Assembly: GCA_963784995.1 (NCBI GenBank)
Contig: CAWATZ010000007.1
Coordinates: forward strand, 496,001-560,000
Origin: CAWATZ01 sp963784995
GTDB lineage: Bacteria; Planctomycetota; Planctomycetia; Gemmatales; Gemmataceae
Length of the DNA: 64,000 nt
Direction of reading: 5' to 3'
The notes under the pieces were generated by a model that was given only the letters and a program-made list of their open reading frames with translations, had not been told where the DNA came from and made no database searches. Made by a program: the position numbers and the translations under genes. Below are positions 26,874 through 35,872 of the stretch, in pieces (the stretch's first letter is position 1; the number at the start of each line of letters is the position of its first letter).

Positions 26874-28382
26874 ATGCAAGCCGTCAAGCTCCTGAAGTCC
26901 CTGCTCTCCCTGCCTCGGTTCCTCCGGGGCGCCTCCCGCCAGGCCAAGAGCCCCGCGGGCCACGACGCCCAGCGGGCGCCGCGGTCGTTCCGGCCCAGCT
27001 TCGAGACGCTGGAGAACCGGCTGCTGCCCAGCACCACCAACCTGATGCTGAATGCCGTCAATCCGAACCTGAACCCCATTTCGATCATTAACTTCACTCC
27101 GCCGGCCGCGCCGTCGTTTGTGGTCAGCGACACGTCCTCGACGGCGATCAGCCTGTCGTGGCAGTCCGTGAGTCGTGCCAACGGTTACCTGGTCGATGAG
27201 TGGATCAACGGGGCCTGGCATCAGCTCGCCAACTTCGGCAGCACTACCACCGGCTGCACAGTCAGTGGCCTGAGCAAGAACACGACCTACTACTTCGAGA
27301 TCGGAGCCTACAACGCCTATGGCACGAGCTTTGCCAACTGGCAGAGCATCACGACGATCGACCATCCGACCGCGGGTGGCACGTACACCAACGTCACCAG
27401 TGCGCTGTTCGGCCCCAATGGCCCGTCCTACCTGGACGTGCATCAGGGTGCGCTGGGCGACTGCTGGCTGGATGCGAGCCTGGCCGAGGTGGCGGCCCGG
27501 CAGCCGGGGGTGATCCAGAGCATGTTCACCTACAAGGGGACCGAGCTGGAGAACGGCGTGACAGTCGGCCTCTACTCCGTTCGGTTGTACAGCAACAGCG
27601 GCGCGGCCTTCTACGTCACCGTGGACACGGAGTTGCCCAGCGGCGGCGGCCTGTACGACCACCCGGCCAACGGCACGATGTGGGTGTCCCTGGCCGAGAA
27701 GGCCTACGTCGAGGCCAACGGCATGGGCCTGGTGACCAGCGGCACGGTGGGCAGCGACTCCTACGCGGCCCTCAACGGCGGCTGGCCGGTCTGGGCGCTG
27801 CACGCCATCACGGGACAGTCGGCGAGTTCCTACAGCGTCAACCCCAGCAACATTGCCGCCGCCTGGAACGCGGGCGAACTGATCTGCATGTGTACGACCA
27901 ACCCGCCCAATACCAACATCGTCCCCGAGCACTGCTACGCCGTCGTCGGCTACAATCCGTCGAGCGGCCTGCCCTTCGAGGTGTACAACCCGTGGGGAAC
28001 CAACTCCTCCGGGATTGCCCTGGGCACGTACAACGGGCATTCGGTCTGGGGTCTGTTCATCGCCAACGGCGCGTTCCTGTCCCAGAACTTTACCTCGCAG
28101 GCCATCGCGGCCACTCCGCCGAGCGGGATTGGGACCAACGGGGCGGAGTTCTTCCAGACGACCCTGGACCATACCAGCACGCCCGGAGGCGGGTACGTGC
28201 AAACCGGGTTCGTGGTCGCGGGACAAACGCCTGGCGCCAACGGCTCGCTGCTGCTGACGGCTCTGACGCAGGGTGCGGATCAGGCAGCCAGCGATTCACT
28301 CTGGGCCGAGACAAGCAACTCGGACCTGAACGCGGACGTGTTCGGGGATGCGTATCTCCACCTGGCTCCGATGGGGGCGTGA
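26874..28382 (+). CDS. Calpain-like (C2) cysteine protease with FN3 domain
   Basis: 502 residues. Residues about 44-53 hold the planctomycete surface motif FETLENRLLP. A fibronectin type III domain spans about 75-165. The C2 peptidase core follows with Cys197 in QGALGDCWLDASLAE, His353 in PEHCYAVVGYN and Asn372 in VYNPWGTN, the full calpain triad. Calpains are mainly eukaryotic; bacterial forms are patchy and planctomycetes are one of the groups that have them. No calcium-binding domain is visible. Likely exported and acting at the surface. The gene is intact and its base composition matches its neighbours. Confidence 0.88.
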   Translation: MQAVKLLKSLLSLPRFLRGASRQAKSPAGHDAQRAPRSFRPSFETLENRLLPSTTNLMLNAVNPNLNPISIINFTPPAAPSFVVSDTSSTAISLSWQSVSRANGYLVDEWINGAWHQLANFGSTTTGCTVSGLSKNTTYYFEIGAYNAYGTSFANWQSITTIDHPTAGGTYTNVTSALFGPNGPSYLDVHQGALGDCWLDASLAEVAARQPGVIQSMFTYKGTELENGVTVGLYSVRLYSNSGAAFYVTVDTELPSGGGLYDHPANGTMWVSLAEKAYVEANGMGLVTSGTVGSDSYAALNGGWPVWALHAITGQSASSYSVNPSNIAAAWNAGELICMCTTNPPNTNIVPEHCYAVVGYNPSSGLPFEVYNPWGTNSSGIALGTYNGHSVWGLFIANGAFLSQNFTSQAIAATPPSGIGTNGAEFFQTTLDHTSTPGGGYVQTGFVVAGQTPGANGSLLLTALTQGADQAASDSLWAETSNSDLNADVFGDAYLHLAPMGA

Positions 28383-28388
28383 GACCCC

Positions 28389-28605
28389 GCCACCCAGGGC
28401 ATCGCCCTGGGCTATCAAATGACGCCCCTTCGGGGCTGAAGACAGTAGCCATTGGAGGCACGAACCGCAAGGCGAGCGGCGCGGCGTCAGCCCGCCGGTG
28501 GCAGCCTCCACCGGCGGGCTGACGCCGCGCCGCTCGCCTTGCGGTTCGCAGGTCTTAGCCCCGAAGGGGCGCAATTTGATAGCCCAGGGCATCGCCCTGG
28601 GTGGC
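28389..28605. repeat. Composite palindrome: family A inside the loop of family B
   Basis: The outer arms (about 28389-28436 and 28555-28605) are family B: CCACCCAGGGCATCGCCCTG with GCCCCTTCGGGGC. The loop contains a family A palindrome with arms 28461-28501 and 28508-28548 (41 bp). The structure is best explained by insertion of A into a resident B copy. It fills the gap between the calpain gene and ubiD. Confidence 0.85.
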
Positions 28606-28654
28606 AGCTCCGGGTCCGCCGGTTTGCCATCGTAGATCACCAGGACCGCCGCGT

Positions 28655-30058
28655 TCATGGGGCCTCTGTTTCGCTGTCGAGATAGTCGGCCAGCTTGACC
28701 TGACCCCAGCCGATCGGCCAGGCCCGCTCGTAGTTGCGGCGCTCGGCCGAGCGATACGGCACCGGCTTGGTCGCGTCAATGCCCCATTTGCCGACCACCG
28801 ACGGATGCCGGGTCTGGGCCGTGTCCGGCAGCGCCTCGACAATGGGATGGGCGCTGGGATCGAAGATGGAGCCGCGGGCGTTGCCGATCGTGATCACGTC
28901 CCGGCTGGGATCGACCCGCGTCGCCAGAGCGTAATGGACCTCGCGATAGTCGTAAATGTCGATGTCGGGGTCCACCGCGATGACCATCTTGGTGTTGGTC
29001 CAGGGCGAGCCAAGCACGGCCAGCAGGGCGTCGGTCACCTGGCCATCCCAGCGCGGCTCGACCTGGAGGATCACCGACAGTGAGCCGCCGCCCTGCGGGA
29101 AATGCACGTCATGGACGGCAATGCCCATCGCCCGCAGCCGTTCGTAGAGGATGGCCTCGTGAAACAGACGCGGCATCTCCTGGTGATCGGTGAAGGGCGT
29201 CATCTGGTGATTGCGATAGATCGGGTCGGAGCGGAGAGTGATCGCGGTCACCTCGAAGACCGGCTGCGGGGCCGCGTAGGGCGTGAACAGCATGGTCGGC
29301 CCGGGACTGGGACCGTCCTGGGCCGTGCGCGTGGGGGAGACCAGTCCCTCAATGACGATGGAGGCGTCGGCGGGAACGACCAGGTCAACGGTCCGGCAGC
29401 GGGTCACCGCGCCGGGCTGGCCGGTGATCGCCTCGAACAGCTCCAGTTCCCACCAGTTGTCGTGCGGATGCGAGTAGCACGCGGCCAGCTCCCAGGCGGG
29501 ATGACAGCCGATGACGACCGCTTGCGGCATGGGCGTGCCGTCGCGGCGGTGCATGGCCAGGATGCGATTCGCGGTCGGAGTCACGAACGACGTGACCATC
29601 TCGCGCCGGCCCAGCACGCCACAGCGGGGAAACATGGCGTTGTAGGCGCCACTGTCGGGAAAGCGGTGGACCGCGAAGCTGGTGGTGTACGGATAGGGAT
29701 CGCGCTCGGTGTGGCGGATGATCGGCAGAGTTGACAGGTCGATGTCATCGCCCGTGAGGACGTGCTGCTGGCACGGGCCGCCGTCCACCTGGCGCAACGG
29801 TCGCGGTCCTCGGCGCAGCACCTCCGCCAGGCGCGGGACAACCTGGCGTGGTTCACAACCCAGCACGCGGGCCTGGGCTTTGCGATGCAGGAACAGGTTG
29901 TCGATCAGGCGAAAGTGCGGATGTTCCGGCAGGTCCTCGAAGACGATCGTATCCGGGGCCTGGGCCGACAGCGCCCCCACGTCGAGCAGCCGGACCGGCT
30001 TGCGGACGTGGAGGTGCTGCCGCTGATGCTCGGCCAGGAAACCGTGCAGGTCAAGCAT
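28655..30058 (-). CDS. UbiD-family decarboxylase
   Basis: 467 residues, usual for UbiD (about 450-500). UbiD enzymes carry out prenylated-FMN-dependent (de)carboxylation of aromatic or unsaturated acids. Family segments include HTERDPYPYTTSF, the central FVTPTANRIL and ITIGNARGSIFDPSAHP, with the Glu/Arg/Asp active-site set in the second half. No UbiX-like prenyltransferase gene is in the window. Its start overlaps the end of the AhpD-like gene by 8 bases, so the two are coupled. Substrate unknown. Confidence 0.85.
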   Translation of the reverse strand: MLDLHGFLAEHQRQHLHVRKPVRLLDVGALSAQAPDTIVFEDLPEHPHFRLIDNLFLHRKAQARVLGCEPRQVVPRLAEVLRRGPRPLRQVDGGPCQQHVLTGDDIDLSTLPIIRHTERDPYPYTTSFAVHRFPDSGAYNAMFPRCGVLGRREMVTSFVTPTANRILAMHRRDGTPMPQAVVIGCHPAWELAACYSHPHDNWWELELFEAITGQPGAVTRCRTVDLVVPADASIVIEGLVSPTRTAQDGPSPGPTMLFTPYAAPQPVFEVTAITLRSDPIYRNHQMTPFTDHQEMPRLFHEAILYERLRAMGIAVHDVHFPQGGGSLSVILQVEPRWDGQVTDALLAVLGSPWTNTKMVIAVDPDIDIYDYREVHYALATRVDPSRDVITIGNARGSIFDPSAHPIVEALPDTAQTRHPSVVGKWGIDATKPVPYRSAERRNYERAWPIGWGQVKLADYLDSETEAP

Positions 30059-30719
30059 TGGCTGGTTCCGTCGGCTCCTTGACCCAGCACTGGTCGCCCA
30101 GGACGGGGTCCTCGATCGGCACGTTCATGGCCGAGTGCATGGTGTTGTACATCTTCCAGAAGCCGATCACCAGGACAATCTCCATCACCTCCTGAGGCGT
30201 GAAATGCTTGGCCAGGCGCGCCCGCAGTTCGTCGGAGACGGCCGTGGCGTCCTTGCTGGCCTGCTGGACGAATTCCATCGCCACGGCCTCGCGCTCGTCG
30301 GCGGGCCCTTCCTGGCCCAGCGCCTGACGCAGGCCCTCGTCGCCGTAGCCCCAGCGCCGTTTCAGCGTCGCCGCATGGTGGGCGGTGCAGTAGGTGCATT
30401 CGTTCACCCGGCTGGCGAGCATGCTCAGACGGTACTTGAAGTGCTCGCTGAGAGCATTGCGCTCGTCGCGCATCAGTGCGTTGTTCAGACCGATCAGGAA
30501 CTCGGCAATCCAGGGGACGTGCAGATACAGCTTGATGGCGTTGGGCAGGAACCCCATGCGGGAGACGTAATACGAAACGTCCGCCCGGACGTGGATGGGA
30601 ACGTGTTCCAGGTTGTCGCCGAGGGGTGGGTAGGGGATGAACGCCTCCGACTGGCCCTCTTCGGCGATCTGTTTGGCGATCGGTTGCGGGGAGTCGGTTG
30701 CGGTATGCACAGGACTCAT
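30051..30719 (-). CDS. AhpD/carboxymuconolactone decarboxylase-like protein
   Basis: 222 residues from the ATG at 30719, which has GAGGAG before it; the frame extends to 30746 without a site. The catalytic CxxC with a following His pair is in NECTYCTAHHAATLKRRWG. Such proteins are alkylhydroperoxidase or decarboxylase-like. Transcribed with ubiD, it may act in the same catabolic step or protect it against peroxides. The gene is divergent from lpxK, so the 203 bases between should hold both promoters; I could not pick them out. Confidence 0.8.
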   Translation of the reverse strand: MSPVHTATDSPQPIAKQIAEEGQSEAFIPYPPLGDNLEHVPIHVRADVSYYVSRMGFLPNAIKLYLHVPWIAEFLIGLNNALMRDERNALSEHFKYRLSMLASRVNECTYCTAHHAATLKRRWGYGDEGLRQALGQEGPADEREAVAMEFVQQASKDATAVSDELRARLAKHFTPQEVMEIVLVIGFWKMYNTMHSAMNVPIEDPVLGDQCWVKEPTEPANA

Positions 30720-30922
30720 TCTCGGGCTCCTCATGTTGACGAACAACGAAGCAAGGGTTGGACGCTGACCGCGTTGCTGGCACGTTACGCGCCACGTGTG
30801 CCACTGTCAACCAGTTTTCCCCTCGGGCAGGGGAAAGGCGGATCGCGGTTGACACCACCAGCGCGGCCGGGCTATAACATCGCCCGCTTGACGGTGTGTC
30901 CGATGGAAGGAAATGGATTGCC

Positions 30923-32065
30923 GTGCCAGCCCCTGGTCTTGCCGCGCCCTCTGTTTCCGCCCTTGCTGCCCACAAGGACGATCTCCGCCATCGCTACCTG
31001 GCACTGATCAGCGGCCGTACGTGCGGCCTCTGGCCCTCTTTGCAGCGGCTTGGCCTGTATTTGGCCAGCCTGCTCTATGGGGTGGTTGTCCGTCTGCGGA
31101 ACGCCGGCTACCGGTTTGGCTGGTTGCGGAGCCAGCGTGTCGAGGTCCCCGTTGTGAGCATCGGCAACCTGACGGTCGGCGGCACGGGCAAGACGCCTTG
31201 CGTCGAGTACGTTGCCGGCTTTTATCGGCAGCGGGATTGTCGGGTCAGCATCCTCAGCCGGGGCTATGGCGGCACCAGCGGCCACAACGATGAGGCCCTG
31301 GTGCTGTACGCCAACCTCAACGACGTGCCGCACTTGCAAGATCCGGATCGCGTTCGCATGGCCCGGATTGCGCTGGAGGAGTTGGAGAGCGAGATCCTGG
31401 TCCTCGACGATGGCTTTCAGCATCGTCGGCTGGCTCGTGATCTCGACCTGGTGCTGATCGACGCGACTTTGCCCTGGGGGTATGGCTACTTGTTGCCGCG
31501 CGGCCTGCTCCGCGAACCGGTCGGCAGTCTCCGCCGGGCCCACCTGGCGCTGCTGACGCGCTGCGATCAGGTCGAGCCGGCCCAACTTGTTGGACTGCGG
31601 CAACGGATTGCCAAGATCGCGCCGTGCCTGCCTGTGGTCGAGACGTGCCACGAACCGGTGGAGCTGGTCAACAGTGATGGGGTCACGCGGACTCTGGAGG
31701 GGCTTCGCGATCGGCCGATTGTGGCGTTCTGCGGCCTGGGGCAGCCCGAGGCCTTCCGGCGGACATTGGTGGACCTGGGGGCCAACCTGCAAGGGTTCCG
31801 CGCCTATCCAGATCACCATGCGTACAGCCGGGAGGACGTCACGGACCTGATGAACTGGGTGCGCGGTCGGGTAGTGCAAGCGGTCACCACTCAGAAAGAC
31901 CTGGTCAAGATTCGTCTGACCAACCTGGGTGAAGTGCCCCTCTGGGCTGTGCGCATCCGGCTGAAGGTGCGCCAGGGTCAGGAGATTTTGGATCGCCTGT
32001 TGTGCGAACCATTACGAGCCGCCGGGATAAACCCGGCGGCTCGTTGGCAAGGGGAGCCAGCATGA
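30923..32065 (+). CDS. lpxK: Tetraacyldisaccharide 4'-kinase
   Basis: 380 residues from a GTG at 30923 with AAGGAA upstream; a GTG at 30896 gives a slightly longer form. LpxK phosphorylates the lipid A precursor at the inner membrane. Walker A is VSIGNLTVGGTGKTP, then DDGFQHRRLARDLDLVLID, the conserved lpxK signature, and the N-terminus has a hydrophobic membrane anchor (about 35-60). It opens a same-strand LPS cluster. Its stop overlaps the next ATG (ATGA), so translation is coupled. Confidence 0.93.
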   Translation: MPAPGLAAPSVSALAAHKDDLRHRYLALISGRTCGLWPSLQRLGLYLASLLYGVVVRLRNAGYRFGWLRSQRVEVPVVSIGNLTVGGTGKTPCVEYVAGFYRQRDCRVSILSRGYGGTSGHNDEALVLYANLNDVPHLQDPDRVRMARIALEELESEILVLDDGFQHRRLARDLDLVLIDATLPWGYGYLLPRGLLREPVGSLRRAHLALLTRCDQVEPAQLVGLRQRIAKIAPCLPVVETCHEPVELVNSDGVTRTLEGLRDRPIVAFCGLGQPEAFRRTLVDLGANLQGFRAYPDHHAYSREDVTDLMNWVRGRVVQAVTTQKDLVKIRLTNLGEVPLWAVRIRLKVRQGQEILDRLLCEPLRAAGINPAARWQGEPA

Positions 32066-33081
32066 AGCCGTTCAATCTGCATGGGCTGAAAACCTACGAT
32101 CTGCTGACCCGGCCTTCCAAGGTCTTCGTCGAGGACCTCGGCACGCCGATCGGGCCCACGGCCAGCATTGGCGATTTCCTGGACAGTCTACCCCGGCAGC
32201 TCGCCGCGGTCGATCTGCGCAAGGTTCGCGATCATCTGCTGGCGGCTCACGAGCAGGGTCGGACCATCGTGGCCGCCCTGGGCGGGCACGTGATCAAGAC
32301 CGGTTGCGCTCCCTACCTGATCGATTGGATTCACCAGGGTCTGATCAAGGCGGTGGCCCTGAACGGCTCGGCCGCCATCCACGACCTGGAGCTGGCCCTG
32401 GTGGGCAAGACCAGCGAAGACGTGGCCAGCAGCCTGCCGACCGGCCGCTTCGGCATGGCCCGCGAGACGGCGGATGCCTTCGCCCTGGCGGCTCGCAGCG
32501 GTGCCGAGAACGACCTGGGCCTCGGTGCCGGCCTCGGCCAGTTCCTGGAGCAGCAGCAATGTCCGCATGGCGACCACAGCCTGCTACTGACCGCTCACCG
32601 GGCGGGCATCCCCTGCACCATCCACGTGGCCCTGGGTACTGACATCGTCCACATGCATCCGCACGTTTCCGGAGCGGCGCTGGGCGAGGCGTCGCTGATC
32701 GACTTCCGCATCCTGTGCAGTGTGGTCGCCACCATGCAGCACGGCGTCTGGCTCAACCTGGGCAGTGCCGTGGTCCTGCCCGAGGTGCTGCTCAAAGCCG
32801 TCAGCGTGGTACGGAACTTCGGCCACAGTCTGGAAGGGCTGATCACGGTCAACCTGGACAAGGAATCGCGCTACCGCAGCACGGTCAACGTGCTGAGCCG
32901 GCCCGCGTCCCAGGGAATCGAACTGGTGGGTCATCACGAGATCCTGCTGCCGCTGCTGCACGCCGCGGTTGCTTGCGGAATGGCGAACCTGGCGAGCCGG
33001 GGGCGTCAGCCCCCGGATTCTCCCGAGAATCCGGGGGCTGACGCCCCCGGCTCGCCGGTTCCGCTGCGCGTGGCCGCATGA
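32062..33081 (+). CDS. Deoxyhypusine-synthase-like conserved protein
   Basis: 339 residues from the ATG at 32062. Conserved-looking stretches are AALGGHVIKTGCAPYLID, NGSAAIHDLELALVGKTSED and HVALGTDIVHMHPHVSG. I think it belongs with bacterial deoxyhypusine-synthase-like (NAD-binding) proteins, but I am not sure. Hypusine itself is not made in bacteria, so the product would be something else. Being coupled between lpxK and hldE suggests a role in envelope sugar or lipid A metabolism. The last 27 codons (about 32991 on) come from palindrome C, so the true C-terminus is an inserted sequence. Confidence 0.55.
   Translation: MKPFNLHGLKTYDLLTRPSKVFVEDLGTPIGPTASIGDFLDSLPRQLAAVDLRKVRDHLLAAHEQGRTIVAALGGHVIKTGCAPYLIDWIHQGLIKAVALNGSAAIHDLELALVGKTSEDVASSLPTGRFGMARETADAFALAARSGAENDLGLGAGLGQFLEQQQCPHGDHSLLLTAHRAGIPCTIHVALGTDIVHMHPHVSGAALGEASLIDFRILCSVVATMQHGVWLNLGSAVVLPEVLLKAVSVVRNFGHSLEGLITVNLDKESRYRSTVNVLSRPASQGIELVGHHEILLPLLHAAVACGMANLASRGRQPPDSPENPGADAPGSPVPLRVAA
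32991..33056. repeat. Palindrome family C inside a coding sequence
   Basis: Arms 32991-33022 and 33025-33056 are perfect complements with a 2-base loop. The core GGGGGCTGACGCCCCCGGCTC is found throughout planctomycete genomes. It lies in the 3' end of the DHS-like gene, where it codes for GRQPPDSPENPGADAPGSP-type residues and keeps the frame open. Confidence 0.9.
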
Positions 33082-33116
33082 CCAATCCCCAACCACCCTC
33101 CCACGGAGGCTCCTGC

Positions 33117-34610
33117 ATGGATGCGGACTTGCTCGAACTGGTGCAACGGCTGGGTCAGCCCCGGGTGCTGGTCGTCGGCGACCTGATGCTGGATCGCTAC
33201 GTCTGGGGCAACGCCAGCCGGATCAGCCAGGAAGCGCCGGTGATCCTGCTCAGCGCCGACCGCCGCGAGGAGCGCCTGGGCGGTGCCAGCAGCGTCGCCA
33301 CCATGCTGCGGGCGCTGGGGGCCAAGGTGTCGCTGGCCGGGGTCGTCGGCGCGGACCCAGACGGAGTCCGCATCCGCAACCTGCTCGTGGACCTCGGCAT
33401 CGATGACGAGGCGGTCCTGGTCGATCGCGGTCGGCCCAGCACGGTCAAGGAGCGCTACATCGGCCGGGCCCAGCAGCGGCATCCGCAGCAGATGATCCGG
33501 GTCGATTACGAGGTCCGGCAGGCGCTGGACAGCGTCCGTGAGACGGACCTGATCGAGGCCATCGAAGGGCGGATGAGCCAGGCCGACGTGGTGCTGATCA
33601 GCGATTACGACAAGGGCGTCTGCACCCCGGCCCTGCTCGCAGCAGTCATTGCCCGGGCCCGGGCCCAGGGGCTGCGGACCATCGCCGACCCGATTCGCGG
33701 CCAGGATTATCGCAAGTATCACGGCTGTTCGGCCATCACGCCCAACCGCCTGGAAGCTGGCCTGGCCACGGGACGGAACCTGACCAACGCCATCGAGGCC
33801 CTGCACGCCGCCAGCGAATTGCGCGAACGGCTGGACCTGGAGGCGGCCATTGTCACGCTGGACAAGGAAGGCATGGCCCTGGCTCACGTCGCTGGCCGCC
33901 GGGAGATCTTCCCGACCCGGCCGCGGCAGGTCTACGACATCACCGGCGCGGGCGACATGGTCATGGCCGTGCTTGGCATGGTCCTGGCCGCCGGCGCCGA
34001 CTATGGCCCCGCCATCCGGCTGGCCAACGTGGCCGGCGGTCTGGAAGTGGAGAAGATCGGCGTTGCCACCGTCACCCGCGAGGAGATCCTGCACGATCTG
34101 CTGCACAATCCGCATGGCCCTGGCGAGCCGCTGGCGAGCAAGCACAAGGTCCGATCGCGGTCGCAACTGGTGCAGGAGGTCCACGCCCGCCGGCAGCTGG
34201 GTCAGCGCGTGGCCTTCACCAACGGCTGCTTCGACGTGCTGCACGCCGGCCACGTGCGCTACTTGCAAGAGGCCCGCTCCCAGGCCGACACCCTGGTGGT
34301 CGGCCTCAACAGCGACAGCAGCGTCCGGTCCCTGAAGGGAGCGGGTCGGCCGATCAACCCCGCCGACGCCCGCGCCCTGGTGCTGGCCGGGCTTGAGTGT
34401 GTCGATCGCATCACCATCTTTGACGAGAACACCCCGCTGGAGCTGATTCGCGCCCTGCGTCCGGACGTGCTGGTCAAGGGGTCGGACTACCAGCACGGGC
34501 AGGTCGTCGGAGCGGACGTGGTGGAGTCCTGCGGCGGCCGTGTCCACCTGGCCGCGCTGACGCCCGGCTACTCGACCAGCGCCATCCTGCAGAAGCTCAG
34601 GGCGGCATAG
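33117..34610 (+). CDS. hldE: Bifunctional heptose kinase / ADP-heptose synthase
   Basis: 497 residues from the ATG at 33117 with GGAGG upstream. The N-terminal ribokinase-type domain (1 to about 320) phosphorylates D-glycero-D-manno-heptose 7-phosphate; the ATP site is in VYDITGAGDMVMAVLGM. The C-terminal nucleotidyltransferase domain (from about 345) has NGCFDVLHAGHVRYLQEA, the HxGH motif that adds ADP. Products feed heptosyltransferases such as the next gene. It follows the DHS-like gene after 35 bases. Both domains are complete. Confidence 0.95.
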   Translation: MDADLLELVQRLGQPRVLVVGDLMLDRYVWGNASRISQEAPVILLSADRREERLGGASSVATMLRALGAKVSLAGVVGADPDGVRIRNLLVDLGIDDEAVLVDRGRPSTVKERYIGRAQQRHPQQMIRVDYEVRQALDSVRETDLIEAIEGRMSQADVVLISDYDKGVCTPALLAAVIARARAQGLRTIADPIRGQDYRKYHGCSAITPNRLEAGLATGRNLTNAIEALHAASELRERLDLEAAIVTLDKEGMALAHVAGRREIFPTRPRQVYDITGAGDMVMAVLGMVLAAGADYGPAIRLANVAGGLEVEKIGVATVTREEILHDLLHNPHGPGEPLASKHKVRSRSQLVQEVHARRQLGQRVAFTNGCFDVLHAGHVRYLQEARSQADTLVVGLNSDSSVRSLKGAGRPINPADARALVLAGLECVDRITIFDENTPLELIRALRPDVLVKGSDYQHGQVVGADVVESCGGRVHLAALTPGYSTSAILQKLRAA

Positions 34611-34629
34611 CGCTCCTTCCAGGGATGTG

Positions 34630-34768
34630 TTTTTCGACCCCTGCCGGCTTGCCCGGCAGGTGAAGGAGGTCAAAGGCTAGAAAAGAAGGCAAGAAAAGCG
34701 TTTTTGGGCCTTCTTTTCTAGCCAGTGACCTCCTTCACCTGCCGGGCAAGCCGGCAGGGGTCGAAAAA
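34630..34768. repeat. Long double palindrome D between hldE and the heptosyltransferase gene
   Basis: Outer arms (about 34630-34672 and 34726-34768) match through TTTTTCGACCCCTGCCGGC; an inner arm GGCTAGAAAAGAAGGC pairs with GCCTTCTTTTCTAGCC. It splits the LPS genes and may end transcription after hldE, so the later genes could need their own promoter. Confidence 0.85.
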
Positions 34769-34807
34769 CAGCTCGGTTGTCGCTTCCATAGGAGTTTCCG
34801 TCCCCCG

Positions 34808-35872
34808 ATGAACATTGCCATATACCTGCCCAGCTGGATCGGCGACGCCGTGATGGCGACACCCTGTCTGCGTGCCGTGCGCGACCACTTCCGCCAGGCC
34901 CGGATCGTGGGCATCGTCCGCTCCTACGTCGCCAGCGTGCTGGCCGGCGGCGACTGGTTCGATCGCGTCCTGACCATTCCGGCCAAACACTGGGACGGCG
35001 GCATCCTCAGCCTCAGCCGGGAACTCCGCCGCGAACAGATCGACCTGGGCCTGATCCTGCCCAACTCGTTCCGCTCCGCTCTCACTGTCTGGCTCGGCGG
35101 TTGCCGGCGGCGCATCGGCTACGCCCGCTATGGCCGGTCCCTGCTGCTGACCGACGCCCTGCAGCCGATCCGCGACTCCTGGGGACGACTCACGCCCAGC
35201 CCGATCCTGCTGGCGTACAACCGGCTGGCCGAGGAGGTCGGCTGTCCTCCCCCCGGGACCCGGCTGCACCTGTGTACCACGCTGGCGGACGAGGCCGACG
35301 CCGACAAGGTCTGGCACCTGACCGGATTGGATCGCTTCCAGGAGGTGATTTGTCTCAATTCCGGCAGCGCCTTTGGACTGGCCAAGCACTGGCCGGCCGA
35401 TCACTTTGCCGTGCTGGCCCGGAACCTGGCCCAGAAGCGTGGCTGTGGCGTGCTGGTGCTGTCCGGCCCATCCGAGCGCGCCCTGTGCCTGCAGATCGTT
35501 GAACGGGCCGGGCATCCCGCCGTCTGTGGGCTTGCCGGCGTCTCGGATCGACCGGGTGGACCGCCGCTGTCGCTGGGATTGTCCAAGGCCTGCGTCCGGC
35601 GGGCCCAGTTGCTGGTGACCACGGACAGCGGACCGCGACACTTCGCCCACGCCTTCGATCGCCCGGTCGTGACCCTGTTTGGGCCGACTCACGTCGCCTG
35701 GACGGAAACGTATCATCGGCGGGCCGTGCATCTGCAAAAGCAAGTGCCTTGCGGTCCCTGTCAGAAACGGGTCTGTCCGCTCGACCATCGCTGCATGACC
35801 GGATTGACTCCCGATGAGGTCTTCCAGGTCTCGGTAACGTTGCTGGAACAGATGGAAAGGAACGCTGCATGA
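34808..35872 (+). CDS. Heptosyltransferase-like glycosyltransferase (family 9)
   Basis: 354 residues starting MNIAIYLPSWIGDAVMATPC, the GT9 N-terminus (WaaF/WaaC). The donor-binding domain has LNSGSAFGLAKHWPADHFA and TTDSGPRHFAHAF, followed by LFGPTHVAWT, with conserved Cys near the end. It moves heptose from ADP-heptose to the LPS inner core. Overlap with the next gene start is 4 bases (ATGA). Which linkage it makes (HepI or HepII) cannot be fixed by sequence; it looks closer to WaaF. Confidence 0.88.
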   Translation: MNIAIYLPSWIGDAVMATPCLRAVRDHFRQARIVGIVRSYVASVLAGGDWFDRVLTIPAKHWDGGILSLSRELRREQIDLGLILPNSFRSALTVWLGGCRRRIGYARYGRSLLLTDALQPIRDSWGRLTPSPILLAYNRLAEEVGCPPPGTRLHLCTTLADEADADKVWHLTGLDRFQEVICLNSGSAFGLAKHWPADHFAVLARNLAQKRGCGVLVLSGPSERALCLQIVERAGHPAVCGLAGVSDRPGGPPLSLGLSKACVRRAQLLVTTDSGPRHFAHAFDRPVVTLFGPTHVAWTETYHRRAVHLQKQVPCGPCQKRVCPLDHRCMTGLTPDEVFQVSVTLLEQMERNAA

